Assembly (NCBI GenBank): GCA_963724405.1
Contig: CAVRUQ010000003.1
Location: 558,001 to 622,000, forward strand
DNA length: 64,000 nucleotides
Direction of reading: 5' to 3'
Source: CAVQBJ01 sp963724405
Lineage (GTDB): Bacteria > Actinomycetota > Thermoleophilia > Solirubrobacterales > Solirubrobacteraceae
In this document: positions 8,226 to 19,662 of the stretch, piece by piece
Position numbering within the stretch: position 1 is the first letter of the stretch
Layout of the letters: every line of letters begins with the position of its first letter
Program-made: the position numbers and the translations under genes
The notes under the pieces: generated by a model
What the model was told of the DNA's origin: nothing
Databases searched by the model: none
The model's input: the letters and a program-made list of their open reading frames with translations, nothing else

Positions 8226-10454
8226 TCAGCGCAGGACGATCACGCGCCGCGCGGCGCCGCCGCCGCCGGGATACGGCTGCACCTCGGCGATGAGCGCGAG
8301 GCGATGGTGCCGGCGTCGCAGCAGCGCGCGAACCGACCGCGCCACCCGGACGTCGACCACGGCCGAGCGGCCCGGCGCGATCCGAAAACCTGCCGCCGAG
8401 CTCGTCACCGCGCCGCCGGCGCGAGGCCGGCGCCGCGACCGCCGCGACCGCGTGGTCCTCGCCGTCGGCATGGCGAGCCGCACGCGGCCGGCGCACAGGC
8501 TGCTCGCCGCCGCCGGGCAGGCGATCCGCAGGGCCGCGCGGCCGTCGGCGGCGAGCCGCGCGCCCGAGGCGGCCGGCGCCGCCGCCGGGCCGAAGCCGTA
8601 GACGGCCTCGGCCTCCGCGTCGAGCCGGTAGACGTTCCGACCGTCGGCCGAGACGACGAGCGCGCGCCCGGCGTTCCCGGCGCTCGTCACGCACGGGCTC
8701 GAGGTGTCGCTCGACAGGTAGTCGGCCGACGCGGCGCACGACGACTCGGTGAGCGCGCCGGTGAGCGGGTCGCGTGTGAAGGTGACGAGCCCGCCGACGT
8801 CGGCGTTCGTGGCATAGACGCTCGTGCCGTCGGGGCTGACGGCGACGGCGGCGATGCTCGTCACGCCGGGTGCCGGCGCACACGCCGGAGCGCCCGATCC
8901 GGAGGTCTCGGTGCTCGTGGTGTCGGTGGTGACGGTCTCGCTCGTGCTGCTGCTCGTGTCGCTGCTGGCCGTGTCGGTGCCCGTCGTGTCGGTGCTGCTC
9001 GACGTGTCCGAGGCGCTCGCGGCGGCGTTGATGCAGCTCACCTCGCTCAGCGCGCCGCTGCTCGGATCGCGGGTCGCGACCACGAGGTTGCCGGCGTCGA
9101 CGACGTACGCGTTGCGGCCGTCGGGGCTGAGCGCCACGTCGGTCGGGGTGCTCACAAGCGGCGAGGCGGTGCACGGACCGGGCGGTGGGGCGTTCATCAG
9201 ACAGCCGGTCTGGGTGAGCAGACCCGCGGCGCTGCGCGTGAACGTGTCGATCGCGTCGCTCGAGTCGGCCGTCGCGTACAGGAAGTGTCCGTCCGGGCTC
9301 ATCGCCAGCGAGGTGAGGCCCATCGTCGCGGTCGCGTTCGCACAGGCGCCGTCGACCTCGCCGGTGGCCAGGCACGGGTTCGCGAGCGCCTCGCCGGGCG
9401 TGAGCGCGCCGAAGATCGACGCGACCGACGGAGTCGTCGTCGTGGTCGTCGTCGTGGTCGTGGTCGTCGGCGCCGCCCCCGTCGCCGTCCCGGAGGACGT
9501 CGCGGTGGTGGTGGTCGTCGTCGCGGTGGTCGACGAGCCGATTCCCGAGGAGCTCGAGGTCGAGGTCACGGCCGGCGCACTGACGAGCCCGGCCGTGAGC
9601 ACCGACAGCGCGGTCGTCGAGCCCGGGGTCGGCCCGCCCACGCCGGAGGCGGCGTACAGGCCCTGCCCGTCGGGGCTGACCGCGAGCGCGTCGATGCCGC
9701 CGAAGACGTTGGCCGCCGAGCAGCCGCTGTTGAGCGGGGGCGTCAGCCGCAGGCAGCCGACGCGGCTGAGCAGTCCGGTGACCGGGTCGCGCCGGAACGC
9801 GAGGATCGTCGCCGACGACGAGCTTCCCGTGTAGACGAACGCGCCGTCGGGACTGACGGCGACCGCCCCGCCGCCGAGCAGGCCGGCGGTCGGGAGGCAG
9901 GCCTGGCTCGCGCCCGTGTGGTTGTCGGTGCCGTCGCTGCTCAGACAGGCCACCTCGGTGAGGTCGCCCGTCGCCGGATCCCGATGCAGGATGTCGAGCA
10001 CGCCGTAGCCGGGCGGACCGGCGAGCCCGCCGATCACGTAGATGCTCGTCCCGTCCGGCGAGATCGCCAGGTCGGTGGGATCGGCCAGTCCGCTCGCGCC
10101 CCCGCAGCCGTTGACCGGACCGGGCGCGCCGCCGGGGGCGCCCGCCGCGGTCGAGCTGCTCGCCCCGGTCGTGGAGGCGGCCGAGGAGCTCGACGCCGTC
10201 GTCGAGCCGCCGGTCTGGGCCGTGGTCGCCGTCACGCCGGTGACGGTGGTCGTGGCCACGCTCGTCGTCGTCGTCGAGCTCGACGTCGTGGTCGTCGTGG
10301 TGGCGTGCGCCGCCCTCGTGCCACCCGGGGACAGGGCCGCGCAGCCGGCGGCGCTCGACAGCGGGCCGATCGGCGTCGCGGCGCGGGCACCGGCCGCCCC
10401 CGTCAGCAGCACGACCACCGCCGCCACCGCCGTCCACCGCGCCCTGCGTACCAC
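8226..10454 (-). CDS. Secreted beta-propeller (YVTN/lactonase-like) protein with Ser/Thr-rich inserts
   Basis: A 742-residue exported protein. A signal peptide spans residues 1-25 (…GAAGARA). Repeated blade motifs of the type LAVSPDGxxLYA or VSPDGTSVYAT occur about seven times, as in YVTN beta-propellers. Between blades lie long Thr/Ser tracts (for example near residues 50-95 and around genomic 9430-9540) that look like flexible, possibly glycosylated linkers. The C-terminal 110 residues form a separate basic, Arg-rich region. The GTG start has GAAGGGG 6 bases upstream, and a possible -10 box TACGGT lies further up. It is divergent from the recD2 gene. Enzymatic function cannot be deduced. 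Confidence 0.85.
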   Translation of the reverse strand: MVRRARWTAVAAVVVLLTGAAGARAATPIGPLSSAAGCAALSPGGTRAAHATTTTTTSSSTTTTSVATTTVTGVTATTAQTGGSTTASSSSAASTTGASSSTAAGAPGGAPGPVNGCGGASGLADPTDLAISPDGTSIYVIGGLAGPPGYGVLDILHRDPATGDLTEVACLSSDGTDNHTGASQACLPTAGLLGGGAVAVSPDGAFVYTGSSSSATILAFRRDPVTGLLSRVGCLRLTPPLNSGCSAANVFGGIDALAVSPDGQGLYAASGVGGPTPGSTTALSVLTAGLVSAPAVTSTSSSSGIGSSTTATTTTTTATSSGTATGAAPTTTTTTTTTTTTPSVASIFGALTPGEALANPCLATGEVDGACANATATMGLTSLAMSPDGHFLYATADSSDAIDTFTRSAAGLLTQTGCLMNAPPPGPCTASPLVSTPTDVALSPDGRNAYVVDAGNLVVATRDPSSGALSEVSCINAAASASDTSSSTDTTGTDTASSDTSSSTSETVTTDTTSTETSGSGAPACAPAPGVTSIAAVAVSPDGTSVYATNADVGGLVTFTRDPLTGALTESSCAASADYLSSDTSSPCVTSAGNAGRALVVSADGRNVYRLDAEAEAVYGFGPAAAPAASGARLAADGRAALRIACPAAASSLCAGRVRLAMPTARTTRSRRSRRRPRAGGAVTSSAAGFRIAPGRSAVVDVRVARSVRALLRRRHHRLALIAEVQPYPGGGGAARRVIVLR

Positions 10455-10530
10455 GCGAAACGCCCCTTCGATTGAAGTGCTCGCACCGTAGCGATGCCGC
10501 AGGACGGAAAACGCCGACCCCGTGCGCGGC

Positions 10531-10536
10531 TATCTT
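10531..10536 (+). promoter_or_regulatory. Probable -10 box of a leaderless promoter for recD2
   Basis: TATCTT fits TAnnnT and is separated by 7 bases from the GTG start, so the transcript would begin at or near the start codon. No good -35 box is seen. Confidence 0.45.
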
Positions 10537-10543
10537 CGGAGGC

Positions 10544-12778
10544 GTGGCGCTCAGCTCTCCCCCCATCCCGGCCGCGGCGGGCTCCCGGCCCGAAGGGGCT
10601 CTCGATCTCGTCGTCGAGGTCGAGTCCGTGCGCTACCGCGCGCCCGACGGCGGCTTCGCGGTCGTCGACGCGATCACGCCGGAGGGCGAGGAGATCGTCG
10701 TCACCGGCGCCCTCGGGCACGTGCACGAGGGCGAGACGATCGAGGTCAACGGCGCGTGGCGCGAGCACCCGCGCCACGGTCCGCAGCTGTACGCCAACGA
10801 CGTGCGGCTGCGCGAGCCGACCGGCGAACGCGCGCTCATCGGCTACCTGACGCAGATCAAGCACGTCGGCCCGCGCGGTGCGCGCTACCTGCTCGCGCGC
10901 CACGGCGAGGAGGTCCTGTCGATCGTCGATGAGGCGCCACGCCGCCGGTTGCTCGAGGTGCCGGGCATCGGCCGGGCGCGCATCGGCGACGCGGTCGCCT
11001 CGTGGGACAGCGAGCGCGATCAGCGCGCGACGCGCCTGTTCCTCTCGCGACACGGCGTCCCGGCCGCCGCCGCGGCGCGCATCCAGCGCGCGCTCGGGGA
11101 CGAGTCCATCGAGCTGCTGCGCGCGGATCCGTACCGGATCATCGAGCTGGACGGCGTCGGCTTCGCAACGGCCGACGAGCTCGCGCGGGCGCTCGGGATC
11201 GCGGCCGACGCGCCGACACGCCTCGCCGCCGGAACGCTGCACGCCCTCGCCGAGGCCGAGCTCGACGGTCACTGCCATCTCCCCCGCGCCGAGCTGACCC
11301 GACGTGCCACGCGTCTGCTCGGCGTACCCCGTGCCGGGCCGGCGCCCGCGGGCGCCGTCGACGAACGGGACCTCGACGCCCGGATCGACGAGCTCGCGGG
11401 GAGCGGCCGCGTGCTGCTCGAGGGCGCTCCCGGGGCGCAACGCGTGTCCGAGCCGAGCATGCACCGCGCCGAGCGACGGCTCGCCGGGCACGTGCGCCGC
11501 CTGCTGCGCTCCGCGCCGACGCTCGAGCTCGCGCGCGCCGAGCGTCCCCGCCGTGGGACATTCGTCCCGAGCGACGCCCAGTGGCAGGGCGTCACGGCCG
11601 TGTTCGACCATCGCCTGTCGATCCTCACCGGCGGACCCGGCACCGGCAAGAGCTCGGCGATGCGCACGCTCGTCGAGCTGCTCGGCTCCCGGCCCGACAC
11701 CCCATCGGGGGCGGGGGCGCGCGTGCGCCTGTGCGCCCCGACCGGCAAGGCCGCGCGGCGCCTGGCCGAGACGACCGGCGCGGAGGCGAGCACCATCCAC
11801 CGCCTGCTCGAATGGATGCCGGGCGAGGGATTCACGCGCGACGAGGAGCACCCGATCGACGGGGCGGACGTGCTCATCGTCGACGAGGCGAGCATGCTCG
11901 GCGTCCGCCTCGCCGAGGCGCTCTTCGCCGCGGTCGGCCCGAGCACCCACGTGCTGCTCGTCGGCGACAGCGATCAGCTCGCGCCGATCGGTCCGGGACG
12001 GGTGCTCGCCGACCTCATCGCGTCGGGGCGGGTCCCGGTGACGGCGCTCTCCGAGGTCTTCCGCCAGGCGGCGCGTTCGCTCATCATCCGCGCCGCCCAC
12101 GCGATCAACCACGGTGCGATGCCGCCGGACGGCGCCGCCGACGACGTGGTGCGCGACTTCTTCCTTGTCCGCCGTTCCGGCGCGCCGACGATCTTCGGTG
12201 AGGTCGTCTCGCTGGCCGCCGCCCGCCTGCCCGCGCACTACGGGCTCGATGCCCGCGTCGACGTCCAGGTGCTCGCCCCGATGCGCCGTGGACCGGCCGG
12301 GATCGACGCCTTCAACGAGGAGCTGCGCGCGCGCCTGAACCCCGACGGCGCGCCCGTGCCCGGCACCGGCCTGCGCATCGGCGACCGGGTCATCCAGACG
12401 CGCAACGACCACGAGCACGAGCTGATGAACGGCGAGGTCGGCCTCGTCGAGCACCACGACGCCGAGCGTGGGCGGCTGCTGCTGGCCACCGACGACGGCC
12501 GCCGCGTCGTGCTGCCCGACTCGGCGCTCGACACGCTGCGCCTCGGCTACGCGATCTCGATCCACAAGGCGCAGGGCTCGCAGGCAAAGGCCGTCGTCGT
12601 GGCGCTGTCGCGCGCGCACTCGGTGATGCTCACGCGCAATCTGCTCTACACGGCGGTCACCCGCGCGGAGCGGGTGTGCGTTGTCGTGTGTGAGGAGGCG
12701 GCGATGCGCCTTGCTCTCGGTCGGCCCGACGCCCAGCGGCGGCACACGCGCCTGGCCGAGCTGATCGCCGCCGACTGA
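10544..12778 (+). CDS. recD2: RecD2-like ATP-dependent DNA helicase
   Basis: A superfamily 1B 5'-3' DNA helicase of 744 residues. The N-terminal OB-like region is followed by helix-hairpin-helix segments (VGPRGARYLL, LLEVPGIGRARIG). The motor shows Walker A GGPGTGKSS near residue 363, Walker B VDEASML near 446, motif III GDSDQLAPIG, motif V SIHKAQGSQ and motif VI YTAVTRAER near 702. No recB or recC is nearby, so it belongs to the stand-alone RecD2 type. The GTG at 10544 is chosen because a TATCTT box ends 7 bases before it, matching other leaderless starts here. A longer start at a TTG at 10472 is possible but would overlap the divergent gene's promoter. Confidence 0.9.
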   Translation: MALSSPPIPAAAGSRPEGALDLVVEVESVRYRAPDGGFAVVDAITPEGEEIVVTGALGHVHEGETIEVNGAWREHPRHGPQLYANDVRLREPTGERALIGYLTQIKHVGPRGARYLLARHGEEVLSIVDEAPRRRLLEVPGIGRARIGDAVASWDSERDQRATRLFLSRHGVPAAAAARIQRALGDESIELLRADPYRIIELDGVGFATADELARALGIAADAPTRLAAGTLHALAEAELDGHCHLPRAELTRRATRLLGVPRAGPAPAGAVDERDLDARIDELAGSGRVLLEGAPGAQRVSEPSMHRAERRLAGHVRRLLRSAPTLELARAERPRRGTFVPSDAQWQGVTAVFDHRLSILTGGPGTGKSSAMRTLVELLGSRPDTPSGAGARVRLCAPTGKAARRLAETTGAEASTIHRLLEWMPGEGFTRDEEHPIDGADVLIVDEASMLGVRLAEALFAAVGPSTHVLLVGDSDQLAPIGPGRVLADLIASGRVPVTALSEVFRQAARSLIIRAAHAINHGAMPPDGAADDVVRDFFLVRRSGAPTIFGEVVSLAAARLPAHYGLDARVDVQVLAPMRRGPAGIDAFNEELRARLNPDGAPVPGTGLRIGDRVIQTRNDHEHELMNGEVGLVEHHDAERGRLLLATDDGRRVVLPDSALDTLRLGYAISIHKAQGSQAKAVVVALSRAHSVMLTRNLLYTAVTRAERVCVVVCEEAAMRLALGRPDAQRRHTRLAELIAAD

Positions 12779-12805
12779 GGGTCCCGCGTCGTCGCGCGCC
12801 GCTGC

Positions 12806-13732
12806 TCAGGACACGATGTCGACCGGCGTGCCGACGGGCACCTCGAGCAGCCGCCGCAGGTCGTTCGCGGGCACGTGCACGCAGCCGAGGCTGCCGGTCC
12901 CGCCAAGCTGACCGAGGTTGTTCTCGCCGTGGATCGCCACGCGCCAGTACACCCAGTTGCGACCGGGCGGCGGCACCGACAGGGCGAGCGCCCCGATGCC
13001 GTACTCGGGGCTGGCGGGCTGGTAGCGCAGGATGTCGTCGACCGAGAACTGGCCCGGGGGCGTGGGCGTGCTCGCGCCGCCGATGACCACCGGCGTGGAG
13101 AGGAGCACGCGGCCGGCGTCGAGCAGCTGGAGGCTGCGGTCCGGCAGCGAGACGCGGATCTCCTGTAGCGCCGCGCGCACGAACACGTTCGCCGGGCTCG
13201 CGGCGATCCAGCCCAGATGTCCTCCGAGTGCGGGCACGGACACTCCGAGCCACTCGCTCCCGGCCACCGCGTACACCGTGAACGCGCGCGCCTGCGATCC
13301 GCTGTCCGAGCGCGAGTCGAGCTGCTCGATGATCGGGCCGCCGGGCGAGCGGTGCACCTCGACGCTCGCGCCCGGTCGCACCTGCACGATCGAGCCGGCG
13401 TCGGCGGGTACGCTCGAAGCGACGGCCCCATGCCGGATCGACGACCCGGTGGCCGTGGCGGACACCGGCGCGAGCTGCGGCGCGGCCTGCAGCAGCTCGG
13501 CGTACGGGACGCCAAGGGCCGGGAGCGATCCCGCCGCGTGGGCGAGCGGCGACAGCGAGGGCGCGAACACCGTCCACGCACCGGCCGGTGCGGCACCGCC
13601 CAGAGCGGCCGCGAGCGCGACCGCCGCGAGCACGGCGGCGCGCCGCAGGATGGCGCGGGCGGTCGGGCGCAGGTGGCGACGCGCGCGGACGCGCGCGGGC
13701 GCGCCGCGCCGGTGATGGCGGCGTGATGACAT
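12806..13732 (-). CDS. L,D-transpeptidase (YkuD family), exported
   Basis: A 308-residue peptidoglycan cross-linking enzyme. The N-terminus is very Arg-rich and is followed by a hydrophobic export segment (about residues 33-53). A middle region (about 115-190) resembles an SH3-like domain. The C-terminal YkuD domain carries the catalytic signature, with IHGENN near residue 267 and SLGCVHV where Cys-284 is the nucleophile. It forms 3-3 (meso-DAP to meso-DAP) cross-links, consistent with the nearby dapA and dapB genes. It converges on recD2 with a 27-bp gap. The ATG at 13732 has no clear ribosome binding site, so the start is less certain than the identity. Confidence 0.92.
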   Translation of the reverse strand: MSSRRHHRRGAPARVRARRHLRPTARAILRRAAVLAAVALAAALGGAAPAGAWTVFAPSLSPLAHAAGSLPALGVPYAELLQAAPQLAPVSATATGSSIRHGAVASSVPADAGSIVQVRPGASVEVHRSPGGPIIEQLDSRSDSGSQARAFTVYAVAGSEWLGVSVPALGGHLGWIAASPANVFVRAALQEIRVSLPDRSLQLLDAGRVLLSTPVVIGGASTPTPPGQFSVDDILRYQPASPEYGIGALALSVPPPGRNWVYWRVAIHGENNLGQLGGTGSLGCVHVPANDLRRLLEVPVGTPVDIVS

Positions 13733-13777
13733 GGCGGCAAGGCGACGCCCGGGGTGGGACGGGGAGCGAGCGTCCCT

Positions 13778-13793
13778 CCTTGCTTCGGCAAGG
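13778..13793. terminator. Short perfect hairpin between a small unknown gene and the L,D-transpeptidase gene
   Basis: CCTTGC-TTCG-GCAAGG is a perfect 6-bp stem with a tetraloop. It lies 84 bases downstream of the stop of the unknown gene at 13876. There is no T-run, so it may be a processing or weak termination hairpin, or part of the L,D-transpeptidase leader. Confidence 0.35.
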
Positions 13794-13875
13794 CGCGGCC
13801 GGCGCTTTCACGGCGACCAGGGGGCGTGGACGCGTGGACGACGCGCCGCCGAGCGGCGGTCAGTCGCCGCCGAGC

Positions 13876-14238
13876 TCAGTCGCGCGGGTCGCGCAGCGCG
13901 TCGGTGAAGCGGCGCGGGACGCGCTCGGGCCCGAGGCGCGGCAGCTCCCACAGCGTGATGACGACGAGCTCGCCGCGACGCGCGTCGTGGCGGCAGACGA
14001 ACACGAGGTCACGGTCGACGAGGTCGGCGACGTACAGCGACCCGGCCGGCGCCGCGCCGCCGCCCTGGCGCGGGCCCCCGCCGCGAAGGGGGTGCGGCGG
14101 GGTCGAGCTGACGCGCCCGGCGCTCCAGGCGCGACTGACGCGCTCGACGATCTCCGGACGCGGGTCCAGCGCCCCGCGGCGGGAGGCGACACGCTGGCGG
14201 AAGCGCTCCGCGGCGTGGTCGGTCACCGCGATGAGCAC
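13876..14238 (-). CDS. Conserved hypothetical protein downstream of dapB
   Basis: A 120-residue small soluble protein that I do not recognise. It opens with LIAVTDHAAERFRQRV, a His-then-RFxxR pattern seen in several small nuclease-like or toxin-like families, and ends in a strongly basic/acidic tail. A Gly/Pro-rich loop lies in the middle (about residues 48-68). It starts 26 bases after dapB ends and is probably the last gene of the pnp-M16-dapB unit. Codon usage matches its neighbours, which supports real coding. Confidence 0.6.
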   Translation of the reverse strand: MLIAVTDHAAERFRQRVASRRGALDPRPEIVERVSRAWSAGRVSSTPPHPLRGGGPRQGGGAAPAGSLYVADLVDRDLVFVCRHDARRGELVVITLWELPRLGPERVPRRFTDALRDPRD

Positions 14239-14264
14239 CGCGGGCGGCCGATCGGCGTCCCCGG

Positions 14265-14942
14265 TCAGAACAGCAGGTGCTCGAGCCCGACCAGCGGCGA
14301 GCGTTCGAGCGTCGGGACGCGGCGCACGGCGAGCAGCACGCCGGGCATGAACGACTCGCGCGCGATCGAGTCGTGGCGGATGGTCAGCGTCTGCCCGATG
14401 TCGCCGAGGATCACCTCCTGGTGGGCGACGAGGCCCGGGAGGCGAACCGAGTGGATCGGCGGCGCCTCACGCCCGCTCGCCTCGGCCATGAGGGCGGCGG
14501 TGCGCGCGGCGGTGCCGCTCGGCGCGTCGATCTTGCCGTCGTGGTGCAGCTCGATGATCTCGGCCGCCCCCATGTGGCGCGCGGCCTCCGCCGCGAAACG
14601 CATCATCAGCACGGCGCCGATCGCGAAGTTGGGCGCGATGAAGACGTTCGCGGGCGGACGCTCCGGCGGCGTGCGCGCCTGCCTGAGCGGTTCGAGGTCG
14701 AAGCCGGTCGTCCCGATCACGACGTGCACCCCGGCCCCGACGCAGGCGAGCGCGTTCGCGAGCGCGGTGTCCGGGCGGGTGAAGTCGACGACGACATCGG
14801 CGTCGCCGAGCACGTCGGCCAGCTCGACGCCGAGCACCGGGTCGGCCCGGGCGGTCAGGATGAGATCGTCGGCGCCGGTCACGGCCGCGCAAACAGCCTC
14901 GCCCATGCGCCCCGCGGCACCGGCGACGGCCACCCGGAGCAT
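14265..14942 (-). CDS. dapB: 4-hydroxy-tetrahydrodipicolinate reductase
   Basis: A 225-residue NAD(P)H-dependent reductase, the second step of the diaminopimelate/lysine pathway. It shows the dinucleotide-binding GAAGRMGEAV near residue 7, VIGTTGF near 85, and the substrate signature HHDGKIDAPSGTA where the basic residues bind the substrate. The ATG at 14942 is chosen because the protein then begins MLRVAVAGAAGRMG as in the family; an upstream in-frame start would add 13 unlikely residues. It begins 4 bases after the M16 peptidase stop, so the two are co-transcribed. Confidence 0.94.
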   Translation of the reverse strand: MLRVAVAGAAGRMGEAVCAAVTGADDLILTARADPVLGVELADVLGDADVVVDFTRPDTALANALACVGAGVHVVIGTTGFDLEPLRQARTPPERPPANVFIAPNFAIGAVLMMRFAAEAARHMGAAEIIELHHDGKIDAPSGTAARTAALMAEASGREAPPIHSVRLPGLVAHQEVILGDIGQTLTIRHDSIARESFMPGVLLAVRRVPTLERSPLVGLEHLLF

Positions 14943-14946
14943 CGGA

Positions 14947-16263
14947 TCAGGCCTCCCGCACCTGAGCGGGCGCGTTCGCACGGCCGTCGGCGCCCGCCGG
15001 TCCGCCGAGCGGCGCGAGCGCCGCGCGGAAGGCGTCCTCGTCGGCGCCGACGCCCGCGGCCGAGAGCGACGCGGGCGCGAACAGCGCTCCGGCGAGCTCG
15101 CGCACGTCCTCGAGCGTGACGGCGTCGATGCGTTCGATCACCTCGTCGACGGACAGGATTGGCAGATCGCACAGGACCGAGGTGCCGAGCCGGTTCATGC
15201 GGGCGCTCGTGCTCTCGAGCGCGAGGACGATGCGGCCCTTGACGTTCTCCCGGGAGCGGACGAGCTCGTCCTCGCTCGCGGGGTCCTCGACGAAGCGATG
15301 CAGCTCCTGGGCGACGACGGTCATCACCTCCTGCAGGTGCTCCGGGCGCGTTCCGACGTACAGCCCGACCTGCCCGGTCTCGGCGAACAGGCTGTGGAAG
15401 GAGAACACCGAGTAGGCCAGGCCGCGACGTTCGCGGACCTCCTGGAACAGGCGCGAGGAGGAGGTTCCGCCGAGGATGTTGTCGAGCACGCGCAGCGCGT
15501 AACGGCGCTCGTCGTAGCGCGTGATCCCGGGACCACCGAGGCACACGTGGTACTGCTCGGTGTCCTTGCCCAGGAAGCACAGCCGCGGGAGCAGGTCACG
15601 CGGCGCGTCGGGGGAGGCCGGCGACGTACCGCCGATCCGCTCGGCCCCGGCCTTGCGCGCGAGCTCGACGATCGCGTCGTGGTCGACCGAGCCGGCGGCG
15701 GCGATGACGATGTTGCCCGGGACGTAACGCGCGCCGTGGAAGGCGGAGAGCTGCGCGACGCTCGCGTTGCCGACGATCTCGGCGCGGCCGAGCACCGCCC
15801 GCCCGAGCGGGTGATCGCCGAAGACCGCCTCGCCGAGCACGTCGAAGACCCGATCCTGCGGGTCGTCGTCGTACATCGCGATCTCCTCGAGCACGACCTC
15901 GCGCTCGGCCTCGAGCTCGGCGAACACCGGCCGCCAGATCATGTCGCTCATGACGTCGAAGGCGCGCTCGAGATGGCGGTCGAGCACGCGCGTGAAGACC
16001 GAGGTGTTCTCCTTGCCCGTGCCGGCGTTGATCTCCGCCCCCATCGCGTCGAAGATCTGGTCGATCTCCTCGGAGCCGAAGCGGTCCGTGCCGCGGAAGA
16101 GCATGTGCTCGAGCAGGTGCGACAGCCCCGCCTCGTGGTCGGGCTCGTCGGCCGAGCCGATCCCGATGAAGAAGCCGAGCGCGGCCGAGCGCACCGCGGG
16201 CATGGGCTCGGTGACGATGCGCACGCCCGAGTCGAGCGTCGTGATCCGGTGAAGGTCTGGCAT
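14947..16263 (-). CDS. M16-family zinc peptidase (processing-peptidase-like)
   Basis: A 438-residue single-unit M16 peptidase. The inverted zinc motif HLLEH lies at residues 49-53, and the third ligand is probably a Glu within EREVVLEEIAMYDDDP near residue 128. The later RRGLAYSVFSFHS segment is the conserved arginine/tyrosine substrate-binding motif of the second half. The start at 16263 gives MPDLHRITTL, the usual family N-terminus. The gene follows pnp by 76 bases and precedes dapB by 4. The pnp-M16-dapB order is widespread in actinobacteria. The physiological substrate is unknown. Confidence 0.92.
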   Translation of the reverse strand: MPDLHRITTLDSGVRIVTEPMPAVRSAALGFFIGIGSADEPDHEAGLSHLLEHMLFRGTDRFGSEEIDQIFDAMGAEINAGTGKENTSVFTRVLDRHLERAFDVMSDMIWRPVFAELEAEREVVLEEIAMYDDDPQDRVFDVLGEAVFGDHPLGRAVLGRAEIVGNASVAQLSAFHGARYVPGNIVIAAAGSVDHDAIVELARKAGAERIGGTSPASPDAPRDLLPRLCFLGKDTEQYHVCLGGPGITRYDERRYALRVLDNILGGTSSSRLFQEVRERRGLAYSVFSFHSLFAETGQVGLYVGTRPEHLQEVMTVVAQELHRFVEDPASEDELVRSRENVKGRIVLALESTSARMNRLGTSVLCDLPILSVDEVIERIDAVTLEDVRELAGALFAPASLSAAGVGADEDAFRAALAPLGGPAGADGRANAPAQVREA

Positions 16264-16339
16264 CGCGGCGCCCCCGCGCCGTGTCCGCCCCGGGACGGGA
16301 CGGACGACGCGGGGAGCTCCTCTAGCGGACGTCGGCCGC

Positions 16340-18625
<2,286 letters not shown>

Positions 18626-18704
18626 GTGGTTACTGCCTTCCTGTCCGCCCGTCGGTCGGCGGCTCGTTTCGCTTAGATTCTCTATCGGTCCGAACCGGGT
18701 CAGC

Positions 18705-19241
18705 TTAGCGGACGGAATCGCCGGAGGAAGGGGCCGCTCCGCCCGCCAGGCGCTCGATCAGCGCCGCGTCCGGAGGGCCCGGACGGGCCTGCCCGTCGAC
18801 GAACAGCGTGGGCGTGGCGGCGACCCCGGCGCGCATCGCGGCCCGCACGTCGCCGGCCACGCGCTCGAGGATGAGCGGGTCGCGGCGGTCGGCCTCGAAG
18901 CGGTCGAGATCGAGCCCCAACGCCTGCGCACGGGCCCACAGGTGCGGGTCGTCGACATGCCCCTGATCTGCGAACAAGGAGTCGTGCATCGTCCAGAACG
19001 CTCCCTGCCGCCCGGCCGCCTCCGCGGCGCAGGCGAGCGGCTGCGAGCGGGGGTGACGGCTGCGCAGGGCGAAGTGCCGATATACGCGCCGAATCGGCAG
19101 CCCGGCGAGTCGCTCGTTCGCCACCGCGCACGCCACGCAGGTGAAATCGGCGTAGACGATCACCAGCGGCGCGTCGGGGTCGCCCCGCGCCCAATCCTGG
19201 TCGCTCACCGGCGGCAGAGCGGCGCTGCGCAGATCGGCCAT
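18705..19241 (-). CDS. DsbA-family thioredoxin-fold protein
   Basis: A 178-residue thioredoxin-fold protein with a CVAC active site at residues 35-38 and a cis-Pro loop ATPTLFVDG near the C-terminus, with a helical insert between them as in DsbA/FrnE-like proteins. No signal peptide is present when it starts at the ATG at 19241 (MADLRSAALPP), so a cytosolic role is likely. In-frame upstream sequence runs into the repeat region and looks non-coding. It lies 79 bases upstream of pnp on the same strand. Confidence 0.85.
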   Translation of the reverse strand: MADLRSAALPPVSDQDWARGDPDAPLVIVYADFTCVACAVANERLAGLPIRRVYRHFALRSRHPRSQPLACAAEAAGRQGAFWTMHDSLFADQGHVDDPHLWARAQALGLDLDRFEADRRDPLILERVAGDVRAAMRAGVAATPTLFVDGQARPGPPDAALIERLAGGAAPSSGDSVR

Positions 19242-19407
19242 CCCGCTCGAGGGTAGACGTCCGGGCGCTCCGTGCCCGCAAGCCCGTCGGCGATGCGCAT
19301 TGCGGATCTTCGCGTTCCGGGCGCGGGAGGTCGCGCGGCCGGCGTCGGATCCGGGGTGAGGGTGGGTCGACGGGACGGCGGCGGCGGGGCTCCCGGGCAA
19401 GGCTTGG

Positions 19408-19444
19408 TCGATCTTCTCTCACCAGGGGACAAGATCGAACAAAC
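19408..19444. repeat. Hairpin repeat copy A
   Basis: Arms TTGGTCGATCTT and AAGATCGAACAA pair at 11 of 12 positions around a 13-base loop containing CTCTCACCA. The left arm is also perfectly complementary to the right arm of copy B, so the two copies can pair with each other. Confidence 0.6.
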
Positions 19445-19625
19445 TTCGCGCCCGGGCCGGCGCCGGCTCGACCGGCTCGGCCGAGTCCGGCCGCTGCGGC
19501 CGCTCTGGCCGGTCGAGTCCGGCGGACAGCGGAACGCTCGCGCGCCCGGCGGCGCCCGGCGCCGCCGGTCCAGCCGCTGCGGCAGGTCGAGTCCGACGGA
19601 CGGCGGAACACTCCCGGGCGAAGAT

Positions 19626-19662
19626 TGATCGATCTTCTCTCACCATGCGACAAGATCGACCA
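19626..19662. repeat. Hairpin repeat copy B
   Basis: Arms TTGATCGATCTT and AAGATCGACCAA pair at 11 of 12 positions around a loop of the same length beginning CTCTCACCA. It lies about 220 bp from copy A in the same orientation. Confidence 0.6.

Noticed and set aside
10544..12778. RecD subunit of a RecBCD complex
   Set aside because: No recB or recC is near. The N-terminal helix-hairpin-helix layout is that of stand-alone RecD2.
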